In this document: positions 41,353 to 52,988 of the stretch, piece by piece | Layout: the number at the start of each line of letters is the position of its first letter | How positions within the stretch are numbered: position 1 is the stretch's first letter | Assembly: GCF_001672755.1 (NCBI RefSeq) | Contig: NZ_LZKI01000069.1 | Span: 1-59,328 of the forward strand | Source of the DNA: Mycobacterium colombiense | GTDB taxonomy: Bacteria > Actinomycetota > Actinomycetes > Mycobacteriales > Mycobacteriaceae | DNA length: 59,328 nucleotides | Reading direction: 5' to 3' | The notes under the pieces: generated by a model | What the model was told of the DNA's origin: nothing | Database searches by the model: none | The model's input: the letters and a program-made list of their open reading frames with translations, nothing else | Translations under genes and position numbers: made by a program

Positions 41353-42318
41353 ATGCCAGCACCCCAATCACCGCTCGTGCTGCTCGACGGCGCCAGCATG
41401 TGGTTCCGCTCCTACTTCGGGGTGCCCTCCTCGATCACCGCACCCGACGGCCGGCCCGTCAACGCCGTCCGGGGATTCATCGACTCCGTGGCCGTGGTGA
41501 TCACCCAGCAGCGGCCCCGCCGGCTGGCCGTCTGCCTGGACCTCGATTGGCGTCCCCAGTTCCGGGTGGAACTCGTCCCGTCCTACAAGGCCCACCGGGT
41601 GGCCGAGGAAGAGCCGCGGGACGAGCCGGACATCGAGGAAGTCCCCGACGACCTGACACCGCAGATCGACATGATCGCCGAACTCCTTGACGCGTTCGGG
41701 ATCCCGACCGCCGGGGCGGAGGGTTTCGAGGCCGACGACGTGCTCGGCACTTTGGCGGCGCAGGAACGCAAGGATCCGGTGGTGGTGGTCAGCGGTGACC
41801 GCGACCTACTGCAGGTGGTGTCGGACGATCCCGTTCCGGTCCGGGTGCTCTACCTCGGCCGCGGGCTGAGCAAGGCCACGCTGTTCGGGCCCGACGAGGT
41901 GGCCGAACACTACGGCGTGCCGGTAGACAGGGCCGGGCCCGCCTACGCCGAACTCGCTCTGCTGCGCGGCGATCCCTCCGACGGCCTGCCCGGCGTCCCG
42001 GGCGTCGGCGAGAAGACCGCGGCCACCCTGCTGGCCCAGCACGGCTCGCTGGAACAGATCCTGGCCGCCGCCCACGACCCGAAGTCGAAGATGGCCAAGG
42101 GCGTACGCGCGAAGCTGCTGGGCGCGCTGGATTACATCGAGGCGGCCGGGAAGGTGGTGCGCGTGGCCACCGACGCGCCGGTCACCTTCTCGACGCCCGA
42201 CGACGAACTACCGCTGGTCGCCGCCGATCCGCAACGCACCGCCGAACTGGCGACGGAGCTGGGTGTCGGCTCGTCGATCGCCCGCCTGCAGAAGGCCCTG
42301 GACGCGCTGCCGAACTGA
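41353..42318 (+). CDS. 5'-3' exonuclease
   Basis: 321 residues from the ATG at 41353. Stand-alone relative of the 5' nuclease domain of DNA polymerase I (FEN family). Seen: [30 protein letters not shown], acidic cluster [30 protein letters not shown], and the helix-hairpin-helix stretch [17 protein letters not shown]. Acts in RNA-primer removal or repair. Corresponds to Rv2090. Its 3' end faces the repeat-protein gene. Confidence 0.93.
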   Translation: MPAPQSPLVLLDGASMWFRSYFGVPSSITAPDGRPVNAVRGFIDSVAVVITQQRPRRLAVCLDLDWRPQFRVELVPSYKAHRVAEEEPRDEPDIEEVPDDLTPQIDMIAELLDAFGIPTAGAEGFEADDVLGTLAAQERKDPVVVVSGDRDLLQVVSDDPVPVRVLYLGRGLSKATLFGPDEVAEHYGVPVDRAGPAYAELALLRGDPSDGLPGVPGVGEKTAATLLAQHGSLEQILAAAHDPKSKMAKGVRAKLLGALDYIEAAGKVVRVATDAPVTFSTPDDELPLVAADPQRTAELATELGVGSSIARLQKALDALPN

Positions 42319-42330
42319 CGTGGCCGACGG

Positions 42331-43089
42331 CTACTGCGGCCGGCCGACCTCGTAGGTGCCCTTGTTGTCCTGGAAGGTCACCGTCACGTGCTTGGGCGCA
42401 CCGTCGATGCTGACGTCGCAGTCGAACGTGGCGCCCTTCTTGACGGTGGGGTTCTGGCCGTGATTGCACTTGACGTTCTGGACGTTCTTCGCGCCGTAGC
42501 CGTTGGTTTCGTCGCTGAGGACCTGCTGGACCCCAGCCTGCGCCTTATTGACGTCCAGCTTGGTGGTGACGAAGAAGCCGGGCTGCCAGAAGCCGAGCAC
42601 CAGCACGACCGCGATGAGTAGAAAGGCGATCGCGCCGCCGACGCCGGCGATCAGTCCGACGGGCCGCTTCTTGCCGGGCTGCTGCTCATAGCCGGGGTAC
42701 TGCTGCGGGTACTGGCCCGGCTGGCCATACTGACCGGGCTGCGGATATTGCCCTGGCTGACCATATTGCCCCGGCTGCGGGTACTGGCCGGGCTGGCCGT
42801 ATTGCCCCGGCTGGCCGTACTGGCCGGGCTGGCCGTACTGACCCGGCTGACCGTACTGCGGGTACCCCGGCTGCTGCTGCGGGTACTGCTGCGGATACGC
42901 CTGTTCGGCCGGCTGCTGGTACTGCGGGTAGTCGGCGGGCGGCGTGTAGGCGGGGGCCTGCCACGAAGTCTCCTGGTTCGACTGCTCGTTCCAGGTGGGT
43001 GCGACCTGAGTCGGGTCTGACGAGTGATCGCTACCTTGACCCTGACCAGGCGGTTGCCACTGCTGGTCCGATCCCTGCGGTCCGCTCAT
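42331..43089 (-). CDS. Pro/Gln/Tyr/Gly-repeat membrane protein with DUF4333 domain
   Basis: 252 residues. A cytosolic, disordered N-terminal 130 residues is built of YGQPGQ hexapeptides with YPQPGQ variants; one membrane helix follows ([20 protein letters not shown]), then an outside DUF4333-like domain with two Cys ([16 protein letters not shown]) that may form a disulfide. Position of Rv2091c. Function unknown; such tails can bind partners or form condensates, which is speculation. Co-directional with helY. Confidence 0.87.
   Translation of the reverse strand: MSGPQGSDQQWQPPGQGQGSDHSSDPTQVAPTWNEQSNQETSWQAPAYTPPADYPQYQQPAEQAYPQQYPQQQPGYPQYGQPGQYGQPGQYGQPGQYGQPGQYPQPGQYGQPGQYPQPGQYGQPGQYPQQYPGYEQQPGKKRPVGLIAGVGGAIAFLLIAVVLVLGFWQPGFFVTTKLDVNKAQAGVQQVLSDETNGYGAKNVQNVKCNHGQNPTVKKGATFDCDVSIDGAPKHVTVTFQDNKGTYEVGRPQ
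42701..42870. repeat. Tandem 18-bp units encoding [12 protein letters not shown]
   Basis: About nine imperfect 18-bp units (consensus close to CCGGGCTGGCCGTACTG on the plus strand) inside the repeat-protein gene. Neighbouring units are nearly identical at DNA level, so copy number is likely to vary between strains by slippage without breaking the frame. Confidence 0.8.
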
Positions 43090-43155
43090 CTTTCTCCCTC
43101 AGCCCTTGTGTCTTGGCATGAACTATTCGGCGCTTAACGGTAGCTCCGGCCAAGC

Positions 43156-45957
43156 CTACCCGGCGTCAACTGCGACGACGCCGCGCCGAATGTCATTGAT
43201 GGCCCGCTTGGCGGTAGCCCGTAACTCGGCGTCCGGAGCGGCGTTGCGGACCTGGTCCAGCAGGTCGAGCGCCTGACGGCACCAGCGCACGAAATCCCCC
43301 GCGAGCAGGGGCGATCCGGTGCCGGCCGGGTCGGCGGCCGCCAGTGCCGCGGCCAGATCTCCGGTCCTGGCCCAGCGGTAGATGACGTTGACGAAGCCGT
43401 CGTCGGGTTCGCGGCTCGGGGCGATCCGGTGCGTTTGCTCATCGGCGCGCAGCGCCATCGACAGCCGCGACGTCTGCTGCAGCGCCTGCCGCACTTGTTG
43501 GGTGGGCGCATCGGCCGCGAAGCCCGCCCCGGGCCCCTCACCACCCCGGGTTTCGTAGAGCACCGTCGAAACCACCGCCGCCAGCTCGGCCGGCTTCAAC
43601 CCCGACCACGCGCCGGTGCGCAGGCATTCGGCGACCAGCAGGTCGCTTTCGCTGTAGATGCGTGCCAGCAGCCGGCCGTCGTCCGTGACGCGCGGGTCGC
43701 CGTCGCGCCCTTCGATGAAGCCGCGCTCGGTGAGCAACCCGACGATCCGGTCGAAGGTTCGGGCCAGCGAATTGGTGGCCGCCGCAACCTTTTTCTCCAA
43801 TTGCACGTTGTCGCGTTCGATCCGCAGATAGCGCTCGGCCTGCCGCACCTGTGCCTCCAGGCCGGGCGTGTTGTGTGACGGGTGCCGGCGCAGTTGTTCA
43901 CGCAACGACGCCAACTCGGGGTCGTGGAATTCGCCGTCGGAGTCCCCGCGGCCGCCGCGGCGCCGGGCCGGGATGGTCAATCCGGTGGCGGCCGATCGCA
44001 GCGCCGACGCCAGATCGCGCCGGACCCGCGGCTGACGGTGTTCGACCCGCTTGGGCAGTGACATCGAACCAACCGGTGCGGACGCGCCCGAGTAATCGGC
44101 CGTCGAAATCCTTCCCGCCCAACGATTTTCGGTGAGCACCAGCGGCCGCGGATCGGAGCTGTCGCGGGCGGATTCCAGCACCACGGCCAGACCGCCGCGC
44201 CGGCCATGGGTGATGTTGATGATGTCGCCGCGGCGCAGCGCGGCCAGCGCGTCGCTCGCGGCCTGCCGTCGCTGCAGCCGGGACGCGCGCGACTGCGCGC
44301 GCTCCATCTCGCTGATGCGTGCCCGCATCCGCGCGTATTCGAGAATCGGGGACTTGGGCCCGCCGAGCTCCCCGGCGATCTCGTCGAGCATCGCGGCGCC
44401 GCGCTCGATGCCGCGGACCAGCCCGACCACGGAGCGGTCGGCCTGATACTGCGCGAATGACTGCTCCAGCAACCGATGCGCCTGCTCGGGACCCATTTGT
44501 TGGACCAGGTTGATCGTCATGTTGTACGACGGGGCGAACGAGCTGCGTAGCGGGAAGGTGCGGGTGGAGGCCAGCCCGGCCACGGCGGACGGCTCGGTGG
44601 TCTCCTCGGTGGGATTCCACAGCACCACCGCGTGGCCCTCGACGTCGATGCCGCGCCGCCCGGCGCGGCCGGTGAGCTGCGTGTACTCCCCCGGTGTCAG
44701 CGCCACGTGCTGCTCGCCGTTGAACTTCACCAGCCGCTCGAGCACCACCGTGCGGGCGGGCATGTTGATCCCGAGGGCCAACGTCTCCGTGGCGAACACG
44801 GCCCTGACCAGCCCGGCGGTGAACAGCTCCTCGACAGTGTGGCGGAAGACGGGCAGCATGCCCGCGTGGTGGGCCGCCAGGCCGCGCAGTAGCCCCTCGC
44901 GCCACTCGTAGTAGCCCAGCACGCTCAGGTCGGCGTCGGCGAGATCGCCGCACCGGTGCTCGATCACCTCGGCGATCTGTGCGCGTTCCTCCTGGGTGGT
45001 CAGCTGCAGCGGCGAGCGCAGGCACTGCTGGACAGCTGCGTCGCAACCGGCACGGGAGAACACGAACGTGATCGCCGGCAGCAGTCCCTCGGAGTCCAGG
45101 CTGGCGATCACGTCCGGCCGCGACGGCGTCCGGTAGAAGCGGGGACGCGACGGCCGCCCGGTGCTTCCCCGTCCCGCCTGCCGCCGGGGCCCACGCCAGT
45201 CGGTCATCCGGTCCGCCTCGCGGCGGTGCGAAATATGGCGCAGCAGTTCGGGATTGACGCGCGGCTGACGATCCGCGGCCGGTTTCTCGTTGTCGTAATC
45301 GAACAGATCCAGCAGGCGCCTGCCCACCAGCACGTGTTGCCACAGCGGCACCGGACGGTGCTCGTCGACCACGACGGTCGTGTCGCCGCGCACGGTCTGA
45401 ATCCAGCCGCCGAACTCCTCGGCGTTGCTGACCGTCGCCGAGAGGCTGACCACCCGCACCTCGTCGGGCAGGTGCAGGATCACCTCCTCCCACACCGGAC
45501 CCCGCATCCGGTCGGCGAGGAAATGCACCTCGTCCATCACCACATACGAAAGCCCATGTAGGGCAGGCGAATCCGCATACAACATGTTTCGCAGCACTTC
45601 GGTGGTCATCACCACCACGGGCGCATCGGCGTTCACCGACATGTCGCCGGTGAGCAGGCCGATGCGGTCACGCCCGTAGCGCGCCGTGAGGTCGGTGTGC
45701 TTCTGATTGCTCAGCGCCTTCAGCGGCGTGGTGTAGAAGCATTTGCCGCCGGACGCCAGCGCCAGGTGCACGGCGAATTCGCCGACCACCGTCTTGCCGG
45801 CACCGGTGGGCGCGCAGACCAGCACGCCGTGGCCGCGTTCGAGCGCCGCGCACGCCCGCCGCTGAAAGCCGTCGAGCGCGAAGGGTAATTCGGCGGTGAA
45901 CCGGCTGAGCTCCACCAGCTCCGCCACGTCAGGGGGCGGCGACGGGTCAGGTGACAT
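43156..45957 (-). CDS. helY: ATP-dependent RNA/DNA helicase HelY
   Basis: 933 residues. Ski2/Mtr4-like DExH helicase. Walker A PTGAGKT at 50-56, DEVH at 142-145, [10 protein letters not shown] (motif III), and motif [14 protein letters not shown] in the second RecA domain. A C-terminal Ski2-type region with a helical coiled part ([21 protein letters not shown]) follows. Likely acts on RNA. Corresponds to Rv2092c. Its start overlaps the tatC end by 11 bp, so it is in the tatA-tatC-helY run. Confidence 0.95.
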   Translation of the reverse strand: MSPDPSPPPDVAELVELSRFTAELPFALDGFQRRACAALERGHGVLVCAPTGAGKTVVGEFAVHLALASGGKCFYTTPLKALSNQKHTDLTARYGRDRIGLLTGDMSVNADAPVVVMTTEVLRNMLYADSPALHGLSYVVMDEVHFLADRMRGPVWEEVILHLPDEVRVVSLSATVSNAEEFGGWIQTVRGDTTVVVDEHRPVPLWQHVLVGRRLLDLFDYDNEKPAADRQPRVNPELLRHISHRREADRMTDWRGPRRQAGRGSTGRPSRPRFYRTPSRPDVIASLDSEGLLPAITFVFSRAGCDAAVQQCLRSPLQLTTQEERAQIAEVIEHRCGDLADADLSVLGYYEWREGLLRGLAAHHAGMLPVFRHTVEELFTAGLVRAVFATETLALGINMPARTVVLERLVKFNGEQHVALTPGEYTQLTGRAGRRGIDVEGHAVVLWNPTEETTEPSAVAGLASTRTFPLRSSFAPSYNMTINLVQQMGPEQAHRLLEQSFAQYQADRSVVGLVRGIERGAAMLDEIAGELGGPKSPILEYARMRARISEMERAQSRASRLQRRQAASDALAALRRGDIINITHGRRGGLAVVLESARDSSDPRPLVLTENRWAGRISTADYSGASAPVGSMSLPKRVEHRQPRVRRDLASALRSAATGLTIPARRRGGRGDSDGEFHDPELASLREQLRRHPSHNTPGLEAQVRQAERYLRIERDNVQLEKKVAAATNSLARTFDRIVGLLTERGFIEGRDGDPRVTDDGRLLARIYSESDLLVAECLRTGAWSGLKPAELAAVVSTVLYETRGGEGPGAGFAADAPTQQVRQALQQTSRLSMALRADEQTHRIAPSREPDDGFVNVIYRWARTGDLAAALAAADPAGTGSPLLAGDFVRWCRQALDLLDQVRNAAPDAELRATAKRAINDIRRGVVAVDAG

Positions 45958-46903
45958 CGTCGTGTTGCCCGGCGGTGAACGACGGCTCCGGTATCGCGGT
46001 GGGCGGTTCGATGACCGATGCTTCGTCGTCGGGAATCACGGCCTGGGCTTCACGTTTGGCCTTCCGTCTGTCATGCAGCCGGGAGATCTGGATGGCGAGC
46101 TCCAAGAGGATGGACAGCGCCAACCCGAGCGCGGTCATCGAAAACGGGTCGGATCCGGGGGTGAAGACCGCCGCGAACGCGAACATCGCGAAGATCAGGC
46201 CACGCCGCCACGCCTTGAGCTTCTCGTAGGGCAGCACGCCGATGGTGTTGAGCATGACGATGAGCAGCGGGAATTCGAAGCTGACGCCGAAGACCACCAG
46301 CAGGTTGATCAGGAAGCCGAAATACCGGTCGCCGGACAGCGCGGTCACCTGGACGTCGCTGCCGACGGTCAGCAGGAAGCCCAGCGCCTTGGCCAGGACG
46401 AAGTAGGCCAGCACCGCGCCGACGACGAACAGGACCACGGCGGGGATGACGAACGCGACCGCAAAGCGACGTTCCTTCTGGTACAGGCCGGGCGTGATGA
46501 ACGCCCACAGCTGGTAGAACCACACCGGGCAGGCCAGCACCACCCCGGCCGTCAGCCCCACCTTGAGCCGCAGCATGAATTGGTCGAACGGCGCGGTGGC
46601 CAGCAGCCGGCACTGGCCACCGGGGCTGATCTCCGCGCGCGCCGACTGCGGCAGCGAACAGTAGGGATGCCGCAGCCACTCGCCCAGGCTTTCCAGCCCG
46701 AAGATCGAATGCGAGTACCAGACGAACCCGAAGATCGTGGTCACCAGGATGGCGGCCAGCGAAATCAGCAGCCGGGTGCGCAGCTCGGTCAGATGGTCGA
46801 CCAGCGACATGGTCGCATCCGGGTTGGTTCGGCTGCGCCGGTTACGGGGGTTGAGGCGCCTCAGCAGGCCGGAAGTGCGCGCTGAAACCTTGAAGACTCT
46901 CAC
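45947..46903 (-). CDS. tatC: Sec-independent translocase subunit TatC
   Basis: 318 residues from a GTG. Six-helix membrane receptor for twin-arginine signal peptides. The conserved first loop and helix are seen ([22 protein letters not shown]), then [29 protein letters not shown], and [14 protein letters not shown]. The C-terminal charged tail is longer than in E. coli, as usual in actinobacteria. Pairs with tatA 44 bp upstream; TatB is elsewhere. Confidence 0.96.
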   Translation of the reverse strand: MRVFKVSARTSGLLRRLNPRNRRSRTNPDATMSLVDHLTELRTRLLISLAAILVTTIFGFVWYSHSIFGLESLGEWLRHPYCSLPQSARAEISPGGQCRLLATAPFDQFMLRLKVGLTAGVVLACPVWFYQLWAFITPGLYQKERRFAVAFVIPAVVLFVVGAVLAYFVLAKALGFLLTVGSDVQVTALSGDRYFGFLINLLVVFGVSFEFPLLIVMLNTIGVLPYEKLKAWRRGLIFAMFAFAAVFTPGSDPFSMTALGLALSILLELAIQISRLHDRRKAKREAQAVIPDDEASVIEPPTAIPEPSFTAGQHDDVT

Positions 46904-46947
46904 GATGCTCGGTCAGTGGCGCTCGGGCAGCGCGACGATGATGGCGG

Positions 46948-47226
46948 CTACGCCGGACGTGCTTCGCTGTGCCCCTGCTCGCTGGGCGCCGGTGCGTCGA
47001 CCCGCTGCGACTGCACGGGAGTGGGGTTCGCCGCGGAGGCCTCGCCCTGGGTCCCCAGGGCCGACGTCTCCGCTTTGTTCTCCGTCTGCATTTCGCGGAG
47101 CTCGGACTTGAAGATCCGCATCGACTTACCCAGCGAACGCGCCGCATCGGGGAGCTTCTTGGCACCGAACAGCAAGATCACCACGACCGCGAGGATCGCC
47201 CAGTGCCACGGACTAAGACTGCCCAC
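46948..47226 (-). CDS. tatA: Sec-independent translocase subunit TatA
   Basis: 92 residues from a GTG. A single N-terminal membrane helix ([20 protein letters not shown]), the [21 protein letters not shown] amphipathic helix, then an acidic Ser/Ala tail. It forms the translocation pore with TatC for folded substrates. First gene of tatA-tatC-helY, 96 bp downstream of pafC on the same strand. Confidence 0.95.
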   Translation of the reverse strand: MGSLSPWHWAILAVVVILLFGAKKLPDAARSLGKSMRIFKSELREMQTENKAETSALGTQGEASAANPTPVQSQRVDAPAPSEQGHSEARPA

Positions 47227-47322
47227 TTTGATTACCTCCAGACGTTCACCCGATGCTACCGCAGTAGCGGCATGTGGCGGCGGGCCCGCGCCGCGCCGCG
47301 GTGGACCATGTCGCCTGGGCTT

Positions 47323-48294
47323 TTATGAGCTCAGGGCTTCGTAGGACGTCACAGCGGCCGTCGCGGCGTCCCGCACCCGCTGTGCCAGGGACTCGGGCTG
47401 CAGCACCTGCACGTCGGCCCCGAAGCCCAGCACCAGCCGCGTCATCCAATCCTCGGAGGCGTAGGTCATCACCGCCTCGCACGATCCGTCCGGCAATTCG
47501 CGCACGTCGCGCATCGGGTAGTACTCGAACATCCAGGACGCCGCGGGCGCCACCCGCAGCTTCGCCGACGGCAGGGAGGGGTCGCCGTCGAACAGCGAGG
47601 TGTCCGGCGGGGCGTGCAGCGCCGGCTCGGGCGGCGCGGCCGGCTCGTCGAGCTCGCTGGCGTCCACGATCCGGTCGAAACGGAACAGCCGGACGCCTTC
47701 GGCCTCGCGCGACCAGCCCTCCAGATAGCTCTGGCCGCCGATCAGCAGCACCCGGATGGGGTCCACGATCCGGCTGGTCAGGGTATCGTGCGAGGCGGAG
47801 TAGTAGTCGATGGTCAGCGCGTGCCTGGACTGGACGGCCGCACGCACCGCGGCGGTGGCACGGTTCTCCACCGGCGCGGGCTCGTCGACGGCCGACGCCG
47901 CGTGGGTGGCGTCGTGTCCGAGGGCTCCCGCGGCATCCTCGATCTTGGCGATGGCGCTGCGCGCGGCTTCGGGGTCGACGACGCCGGGAATGTCGACCAG
48001 CGCACGCAATGCCACCAGCAGTCCGGTGGCCTCTGGCGAAGTGAGCTTCAGCGGACGGTCGATGCCCGCGGAGAACGTCACCTCGATGGTGTCCCCGGAG
48101 AACTCGAAATCGATCAGGTCACCGGGGAAATAGCCGGGCAGACCGCACATCCACAACTGGTTGAGGTCTTCTTCCAGCTGCTTGGCCGATACGCCGAGGT
48201 CGGCGGCGGCCTTGGCCCGGGTGACCCGGGGATTGGCCTGGAAATACGGCACCATGTTGAGCAGCCGGATCAGGCGGGTGGAGATGGGTGTCAT
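47323..48294 (-). CDS. pafC: WYL-domain regulator PafC
   Basis: 323 residues from the ATG at 48294, which overlaps the pafB stop (ATGA). N-terminal winged helix-turn-helix (ISTRLIRLLNMVPYFQANPRVTRAKAAADLG), then a WYL domain with YLEGWSREAEGVRLFRFDRI. With PafB it makes the DNA-damage transcriptional activator of mycobacteria; single-stranded DNA is the reported signal. A longer open frame upstream lies inside pafB and was rejected. Confidence 0.94.
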   Translation of the reverse strand: MTPISTRLIRLLNMVPYFQANPRVTRAKAAADLGVSAKQLEEDLNQLWMCGLPGYFPGDLIDFEFSGDTIEVTFSAGIDRPLKLTSPEATGLLVALRALVDIPGVVDPEAARSAIAKIEDAAGALGHDATHAASAVDEPAPVENRATAAVRAAVQSRHALTIDYYSASHDTLTSRIVDPIRVLLIGGQSYLEGWSREAEGVRLFRFDRIVDASELDEPAAPPEPALHAPPDTSLFDGDPSLPSAKLRVAPAASWMFEYYPMRDVRELPDGSCEAVMTYASEDWMTRLVLGFGADVQVLQPESLAQRVRDAATAAVTSYEALSS

Positions 48295-49340
48295 GCGGAC
48301 ACTCCGCCGCGGCCGGGCGGTTGCCCCGCACCGACGGCGTCGATCCCCGCGTCGGGGCCCGCGTGCGCGCGCAGCCGGGCCAGCACGTCGTCGCGCAGCG
48401 ACCGCGGTTCCAGCACCAGGGCGTCGGCTCCGTAACCGGCGATGTCGCGTGCCAGCTGGTCGGCGGAGGAGATGTCGAGCTCGATCACCTCGCCCCCGCG
48501 ACCGCCGAATTGGCGCGCTTCGACGGGCCTGCCGGCGCGCCGCAGCGCGGTGGCCCGCCCGTCGGCCACCCATACCCGGGCCTGTCCGATCGTCGGCGCC
48601 GACACGTCGGTGACGGTCTGGGCCACGATCTTGCGCAGGTCAACGCCTTTCGGCACGGTGACGGCGCCCGACGGGCCGATCGGCGTGACGTCCGGGCCGA
48701 TCCGGGAGAGCCGGAAGGTGCGGGTCGCCTCGCGGTCGCGGTCGTGGCCCACCAGGTACCAGCGACCCTTCTCGGTGACCACACCCCAGGGCTCGACGGT
48801 GCGGGTGGCGTACGGCTCGGCCCGGGACGGCCGGTGCGGAAACTGCACGGCCTGGCGAGAATCGATGGCGGACAACAGGATTCCGAGGACTTCCTCCGAC
48901 CCACGCAGGCCCGGCACCCCGGCCGGCGACGCGATGGCGACGGGCGCGTCCGGATCGACGTCGACGCCGGCCGCGCGCAGTTTGAGCAGCGCGCCCTGGG
49001 TCGCGGTGATGAGTTCGGGTGACTCCCACAGCTGGGTCGCCACGGCCACCGCGGCGGCCTCGTCCGGGGTCAGGTCGACCGGCGCGAGCGAGTAGGCGTC
49101 ACGGTTGATCCGGTAGCCCTCGGTGGGGTCCCAGGCCGACGCCCGGCCGACCTCGAGCGGGATGCCGAGGTCGCGCAGCTCGTTCTTATCGCGCTCGAAC
49201 ATGCGCGAGAAGGCCTCGGCGCTGGCACTGTCCGAGTAGCCCGCCACGCTCGACCTGATCTTCTCCGCCGAGATGTAGCCGCGGGTGGACAGCAGGGCGA
49301 TGACCAGGTTGACCAACCGCTCGACTTTTGACGTCGCCAT
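48291..49340 (-). CDS. pafB: WYL-domain regulator PafB
   Basis: 349 residues (332 in M. tuberculosis as I recall). Winged helix-turn-helix (KVERLVNLVIALLSTRGYISAEKIR), then WYL domain with GRWYLVGHDRDREATRTFRLSRI, and a C-terminal extension domain. Heterodimer partner of PafC; activates RecA-independent DNA-repair genes. Translationally coupled to pafC by the ATGA overlap; 121 bp downstream of pafA. Confidence 0.94.
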   Translation of the reverse strand: MATSKVERLVNLVIALLSTRGYISAEKIRSSVAGYSDSASAEAFSRMFERDKNELRDLGIPLEVGRASAWDPTEGYRINRDAYSLAPVDLTPDEAAAVAVATQLWESPELITATQGALLKLRAAGVDVDPDAPVAIASPAGVPGLRGSEEVLGILLSAIDSRQAVQFPHRPSRAEPYATRTVEPWGVVTEKGRWYLVGHDRDREATRTFRLSRIGPDVTPIGPSGAVTVPKGVDLRKIVAQTVTDVSAPTIGQARVWVADGRATALRRAGRPVEARQFGGRGGEVIELDISSADQLARDIAGYGADALVLEPRSLRDDVLARLRAHAGPDAGIDAVGAGQPPGRGGVSA

Positions 49341-49461
49341 TGGCTCCAGATTATTCGATGGACCTCGTCCGCCGCTTTCACGGCCGTTCGCGTCGCGCTA
49401 TTCCCTGCGGCCAGTCCTGTGCCCGCGGGGCTGATGTGACAGTTGCCGAGCCGATGTGCGG

Positions 49462-50820
49462 CTACATGCTCGCGATCAGGCGCTTGACCCGCTCGTCGAC
49501 CGCCCGGAAGGGGTCCTTGCACAGCACGGTGCGCTGGGCCTGGTCGTTGAGCTTGAGGTGCACCCAGTCGACGGTGAAATCCCGGCCGGCGGCCTGGGCC
49601 GCACTGATGAACTCGCCGCGCAGCCGCGCCCGGGTGGTCTGCGGCGGGTTGTCGACGGCCTCGGCGATCTCCTCGTCGGTGGTGACGCGCGCGGCCAGCC
49701 CCTTGCGCTGCAGCAGATCGAAGACGCCGCGCCCGCGCTTGATGTCGTGGTACGCGAGGTCCAGCTGGGCGATCTTCGGGTCGGACAGCTCCATGTTGTA
49801 GCGGTCCTGATAGCGCTGGAAGAGCTTGCGCTTGATCACCCAGTCGATCTCGGTGTCGACCTTGGCGAAGTCCTGGCTCTCGACCGCGTCGAGCTGGCGG
49901 CCCCACAGGTCGACGATCTGCTCGATCTGCGCGTTGGGCTCCCGGGTCTGCAGGTGCTCGACGGCCCGGCTGTAGTACTCGCGCTGGATGTCCAGCGCGC
50001 TGGCCTGCCGCCCGCCCGCCAGCCGCACGGGACGACGACCGGTGACGTCATGGCTGACCTCGCGGATGGCGCGGATGGGGTTGTCCAGCGAGAAGTCCCG
50101 GAACGGGACGCCGGCTTCGATCATCTCCAGCACCAGCGCGGCCGTGCCCACCTTGAGCATGGTGGTGGTCTCGCACATGTTGGAGTCGCCGACGATCACG
50201 TGCAGGCGCCGGTATTTCTCGGCGTCGGCGTGCGGCTCGTCTCGGGTATTGATGATCGGCCGGCTGCGGGTGGTGGCCGAGGAGACGCCCTCCCAAATGT
50301 GCTCGGCGCGTTGGGAAAGGCAGAACGTCGCGGCCTTGGGCGTCTGCAGCACCTTGCCGGCCCCGCAGATCAGCTGGCGGGTGACCAGGAACGGCAGCAG
50401 CACGTCGGAGATCCGGGAGAACTCGCCCGCCCGCACGATCAAGTAGTTCTCGTGGCACCCGTACGAGTTGCCCGCCGAATCGGTGTTGTTCTTGAACAGG
50501 TAGATGTCACCGCCGATGCCCTCGTCGGCGAGCCGCTGCTCGGCGTCGACCAGCAGGTCCTCCAGCACCCATTCCCCGGCGCGGTCGTGGGTGACCAGCT
50601 GTACCAGGCTGTCGCACTCGGCGGTGGCGTACTCGGGGTGGCTACCCACGTCGAGATACAGGCGGGCGCCGTTACGCAGGAAGACATTGGAGCTGCGGCC
50701 CCAGGACACGACGCGACGGAACAGGTAGCGGGCCACCTCATCCGGACTGAGCCGGCGGTGGCCATGGAACGTGCACGTCACGCCGAACTCGGTCTCGATG
50801 CCCATGATTCGTCGCTGCAC
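49462..50820 (-). CDS. pafA: Pup-protein ligase PafA
   Basis: 452 residues from the GTG at 50820, exactly the M. tuberculosis length. Links the C-terminal Glu of deamidated Pup to substrate lysines using ATP; glutamine-synthetase-like fold. Start [13 protein letters not shown] with Glu9/Glu11 (Mg-ATP); catalytic Asp57 in [51 protein letters not shown]. Separated from prcA by only 201 bp. Confidence 0.97.
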   Translation of the reverse strand: MQRRIMGIETEFGVTCTFHGHRRLSPDEVARYLFRRVVSWGRSSNVFLRNGARLYLDVGSHPEYATAECDSLVQLVTHDRAGEWVLEDLLVDAEQRLADEGIGGDIYLFKNNTDSAGNSYGCHENYLIVRAGEFSRISDVLLPFLVTRQLICGAGKVLQTPKAATFCLSQRAEHIWEGVSSATTRSRPIINTRDEPHADAEKYRRLHVIVGDSNMCETTTMLKVGTAALVLEMIEAGVPFRDFSLDNPIRAIREVSHDVTGRRPVRLAGGRQASALDIQREYYSRAVEHLQTREPNAQIEQIVDLWGRQLDAVESQDFAKVDTEIDWVIKRKLFQRYQDRYNMELSDPKIAQLDLAYHDIKRGRGVFDLLQRKGLAARVTTDEEIAEAVDNPPQTTRARLRGEFISAAQAAGRDFTVDWVHLKLNDQAQRTVLCKDPFRAVDERVKRLIASM

Positions 50821-51021
50821 GTAATCGAGGGTACTTGCTGTCCGACCGGGACGGTGGGCAAGCCGCGCGTATCGGTTCGACAGAAGTTTTTCGTCGACCC
50901 CTGGGTGACTACGCGCGGCGCGGTGAACCACCCGTCCGCCCGCAGGCCAGGCGTTAGCTCACCCGCACCTCAGGCACCACCAGGCCCATCAGCTCCGACG
51001 AATGGGCGCGGCGGTTGGGGT

Positions 51022-51792
51022 CTATTCGGAGGAGTCGCCGTCCGACTCGGACGGTTCGCCGTCGCCACCCGAGCCGTTGGAATCCAGCTCGCGCAGCAAA
51101 TTCTCCAGGGTGGCGCGATTGATCCGCCGGAACGCCCGTCGCGGCCGGTTGACGTCCAAGATGGCGACTTCCAGGCTGCCCACGTCGAGGGTGGACTGGT
51201 CGCCGTTGGACGCCTCGCTGCCGGCCCGCAACGCTTTCACGGCGATGCGGGTGGCCTCGCGCAGATCGGCGTTCTCCGCGTATGACTCTTTGAGCGCTGT
51301 GGTGATCGGTTCGGTGGTACCGCCCATCACCACGAAATGCGGCTCGTCGGCGATCGATCCGTCATAGGTAATCCGGTACAGCTCAGGCGGTTTGGTTTCG
51401 CCGCAATGCGCGACCTCGGCGACGCACAACTCCACCTCGTAGGGCTTTGCCTGCTCGGTGAAAATGGTGCCCAGCGTCTGCGCGTAGACGTTGGCCAGCT
51501 GGCGGCCCGTGACGTCGCGACGGTCGTAGGCGTAGCCGCGGGTGTCGGCGAATTGGATTCCGCCGCGGCGCAAGTTGTCGAATTCGTTGAACTTGCCGGC
51601 GGCCGCGAAGCCGACGCGATCGTAGAGTTCGCTGATCTTCTGCAACGACCGTGACGGGTTCTCCGCGACGAAGAGCACACCACCGGCGTAGACCAGGGCG
51701 ACCACGCTCTTGCCCCGGGCGATGCCTTTGCGCGCGAGCTCGCTGCGCTCGCGCATCGCCTGCTCAGGCGAGATGAAATACGGGAAGCTCAC
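51022..51792 (-). CDS. prcA: Proteasome alpha subunit PrcA
   Basis: 256 residues from a GTG that overlaps the prcB stop by 4 bp. Alpha ring of the 20S core; no N-terminal Thr, as expected for a non-catalytic subunit. Start [20 protein letters not shown] forms the gate, whose state is controlled by activators such as Mpa. Other marks: [37 protein letters not shown]. The acidic tail [13 protein letters not shown] is longer than the core fold needs. Confidence 0.97.
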   Translation of the reverse strand: MSFPYFISPEQAMRERSELARKGIARGKSVVALVYAGGVLFVAENPSRSLQKISELYDRVGFAAAGKFNEFDNLRRGGIQFADTRGYAYDRRDVTGRQLANVYAQTLGTIFTEQAKPYEVELCVAEVAHCGETKPPELYRITYDGSIADEPHFVVMGGTTEPITTALKESYAENADLREATRIAVKALRAGSEASNGDQSTLDVGSLEVAILDVNRPRRAFRRINRATLENLLRELDSNGSGGDGEPSESDGDSSE

Positions 51793-52679
51793 TTCTCACC
51801 GCCATCGGGGCCGAAAGTGTCAGCGCGCGAACGGCTTTGGATCACTTCGCGCGCCAATTCGGCGATGCGTGCCGTCGGCACTTCCAGCGCACCCTCTGCA
51901 CCGATAGTGACCGCGGTGGGATAGATCCCGCGCACCAGATCCGGTCCGCCGGTGGCGGAATCGTCATCGGCCGCGTCGTAGAGCGCCTCGATCGCTACCC
52001 GCACCGCGGAGTCGGCGTCGGTGACCTGTGAGTACAACTTCTTCATCGACGACTTGGCGAAAATCGAGCCCGACCCCACCGACTGGTAGCCCTCCTCTTC
52101 CAGGTTCCAGCCGCCGGCGGCGTCGAACGACACGATGCGGCCGGCGCCTTCGGAATCGGCCGCATCGATGTCGTAGCCCACCAGCAACGGCAACGCGATC
52201 AGACCCTGCATCGCGGCCGCCAGGTTCCCGCGCACCATGATCGCCAGGCGGTTCACCTTGCCCGCGAAGGTGAGCGGCACGCCTTCGAGCTTTTCGTAAT
52301 GCTCGAGCTCCACCGCGTAAAGGCGGGCGAACTCGACGGCGATGGCGGCGGTGCCGGCGATGCCGGTGGCGGTGTAGTCGTCGGTGATGTACACCTTCTT
52401 GACGTCACGCCCGGCGATCATGTTGCCCTGCGTCGAACGCCGGTCACCGGCGAGCACGACGCCGCCGGGATATTTCAGCGCGACGATGGTGGTGCCGTGC
52501 GGCAGCTGCCCCGTGGCGGCATCCGATTGCGTGCCGGACAGGCTCGCCGGCAGCAATTCCGGCGCCTGGCGTCGCAGCAGCTCAGCAAATGACGAGAGGT
52601 CGATAGCGGGGTCTCTTGAAAATGCGGAGCCGGGGAGTGCGGAATTGGTGGACAGGCGATTAGAGAAAGGCCAGGTCAC
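51789..52679 (-). CDS. prcB: Proteasome beta subunit PrcB
   Basis: 296 residues from a GTG overlapping the pup stop by 4 bp. Catalytic subunit: a propeptide of 62 residues is cut before Thr63 ([13 protein letters not shown]), which becomes the N-terminal nucleophile. Lys in DVKKVYI and Asp in AGDRRS complete the usual active-site set. Tight pup-prcB-prcA coupling suggests fixed ratios of tag and protease. Confidence 0.97.
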   Translation of the reverse strand: MTWPFSNRLSTNSALPGSAFSRDPAIDLSSFAELLRRQAPELLPASLSGTQSDAATGQLPHGTTIVALKYPGGVVLAGDRRSTQGNMIAGRDVKKVYITDDYTATGIAGTAAIAVEFARLYAVELEHYEKLEGVPLTFAGKVNRLAIMVRGNLAAAMQGLIALPLLVGYDIDAADSEGAGRIVSFDAAGGWNLEEEGYQSVGSGSIFAKSSMKKLYSQVTDADSAVRVAIEALYDAADDDSATGGPDLVRGIYPTAVTIGAEGALEVPTARIAELAREVIQSRSRADTFGPDGGEK

Positions 52680-52870
52680 TGTCCGCCCTTTTGGACATAC
52701 GCGCGAACGAAGTCCTCAGCGTTCTCCTCGAGCACGTCGTCGATCTCGTCGAGCAGATCGTCGGTGTCCTCGGCTAGCTTTTCCCGGCGCTCTTGGCCCG
52801 CGGCGGTGCTGCTGGCGACGTCGTCTTCGTCGTCGCCACCACCGCCACGCTTGGTCTGCTCCTGAGCCAT
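52676..52870 (-). CDS. pup: Prokaryotic ubiquitin-like protein Pup
   Basis: 64 residues, ending QKGGQ with Lys61 and Gln64, so Dop must deamidate the last residue before ligation by PafA. The middle has the helical Mpa-binding segment ([20 protein letters not shown]). Otherwise acidic and disordered. A good AGGAGG site precedes the ATG. The stop overlaps the prcB start (GTGA). Confidence 0.98.
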   Translation of the reverse strand: MAQEQTKRGGGGDDEDDVASSTAAGQERREKLAEDTDDLLDEIDDVLEENAEDFVRAYVQKGGQ

Positions 52871-52988
52871 CGCCGCCTCCTGCGTTGTGTGGGTCCTTTG
52901 AATGGCTTATTCACCGATCAAGCCACACTGCCCGTTGGTCTTTCCTAGCCTACCGGTCAACCCCGACGTTCCCGCGGTTAACCGGCAC

